Under the pieces are notes generated by a model, which worked only from the letters and a program-made list of their open reading frames with translations, was not told where the DNA came from and did no database searches. The position numbers and the translations under genes are program-made. A stretch of DNA of 64,000 nucleotides from Taxillus chinensis (Eukaryota > Streptophyta > Magnoliopsida > Santalales > Loranthaceae): positions 33,869,664 through 33,933,663 of the forward strand of contig CM042088.1 in NCBI GenBank assembly GCA_023512835.1, written 5' to 3'. Within the stretch, counting starts at the first letter, position 1; each line of letters starts with the position of its first letter. Of the stretch, positions 63,619 through 64,000 are shown piece by piece.

Positions 63619-64000
63619 ATCGTTGCACTGCTTCCTATAAAGATTATCTTCTCCTTCTGTTTATATTTTATATATAGCACTTGCTTAGAGTACGGCTACT
63701 TCAACAATGATAATGATATTATAATTGATATAGGTTCTCAAAAGTCAAAATAGGCTTGTTCTATCATCAATCAAAATCATATCAATCACTTCCTATAGAT
63801 ATAAAATATTGACTAAGATTTGTGGTTTCATATTATAAAACGTGTCCTAGACATTATCACCAATATTATTACTTTCCATTTATTATGTTTATGATATCAC
63901 TCTTAAAAACTCTAGGGCTATACGATGACATAGGGTTAAAAGCATCATTTATTTAAAAGGAATACGTGAAATAAAATACACCATACAAATTTCAAATTAT
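63619..64000 (-). other. Gypsy internal region continuing beyond the window
   Basis: AT-rich with no readable pol motif in either strand. It should be the 3' untranslated part of the minus-strand gypsy element, whose pol, if present, lies past the window edge. Confidence 0.45.

Overview
This window is plant nuclear DNA, most likely from a eudicot with a repeat-rich genome. The evidence is one GT-AG spliced gene whose protein reads closely like Arabidopsis mitochondrial 3-hydroxyisobutyrate dehydrogenase, surrounded by Ty1/copia and Ty3/gypsy LTR elements, L1-type LINEs, a plant SINE, hAT-like MITEs and transposon-borne gene fragments. No tRNA, rRNA or CRISPR was seen. All identifications are by reading; no search was run.

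Layout. 1-4071: gypsy-type LTR/non-coding relic with two hAT-like MITEs and a GGTCGAC motif array. 4072-17030: a complete but mutated Sirevirus-like Ty1/copia element with two LTRs, tRNA-iMet primer site, broken gag and pol, a long spacer with several polypurine tracts, and a third gene in the env-like position. That gene ends in a Ulp1/SENP-type C48 cysteine-peptidase domain with all four expected catalytic residues. 17031-20755: AT-rich intergenic DNA with a MITE and a CTCGAG motif array. 20756-41340: the one host gene (10 exons, 347 codons plus stop). Two of its introns are about 8 kb and carry nested LTRs, a SINE, two LINE insertions in opposite orientations, and gypsy and copia pol scraps. 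42338-43853: small TIR elements, one carrying a dead BTB/POZ gene fragment that recurs at 58.6 kb. 44509-49425: gypsy LTR interrupted by an Athila-like fragment on the minus strand. 49426-58320: a decayed minus-strand copia element with an intact 2.7-kb LTR-type insertion inside its integrase region. 58440-64000: gypsy LTR relics, then the 3' end of a minus-strand Ty3/gypsy element whose LTR and pre-LTR region encode two related small proteins.

How the parts relate. The host gene acts alone, in valine degradation in mitochondria. Everything else is mobile DNA in layers, and the insertion order can be read from target-site duplications. The most unusual points are: the Sirevirus with a Ulp1-like peptidase; two insertions of one LTR family with different upstream (U3) modules, one of which matches the U3 array of the unrelated copia element; and the duplicated small ORFs at the LTR edge of the last gypsy element.
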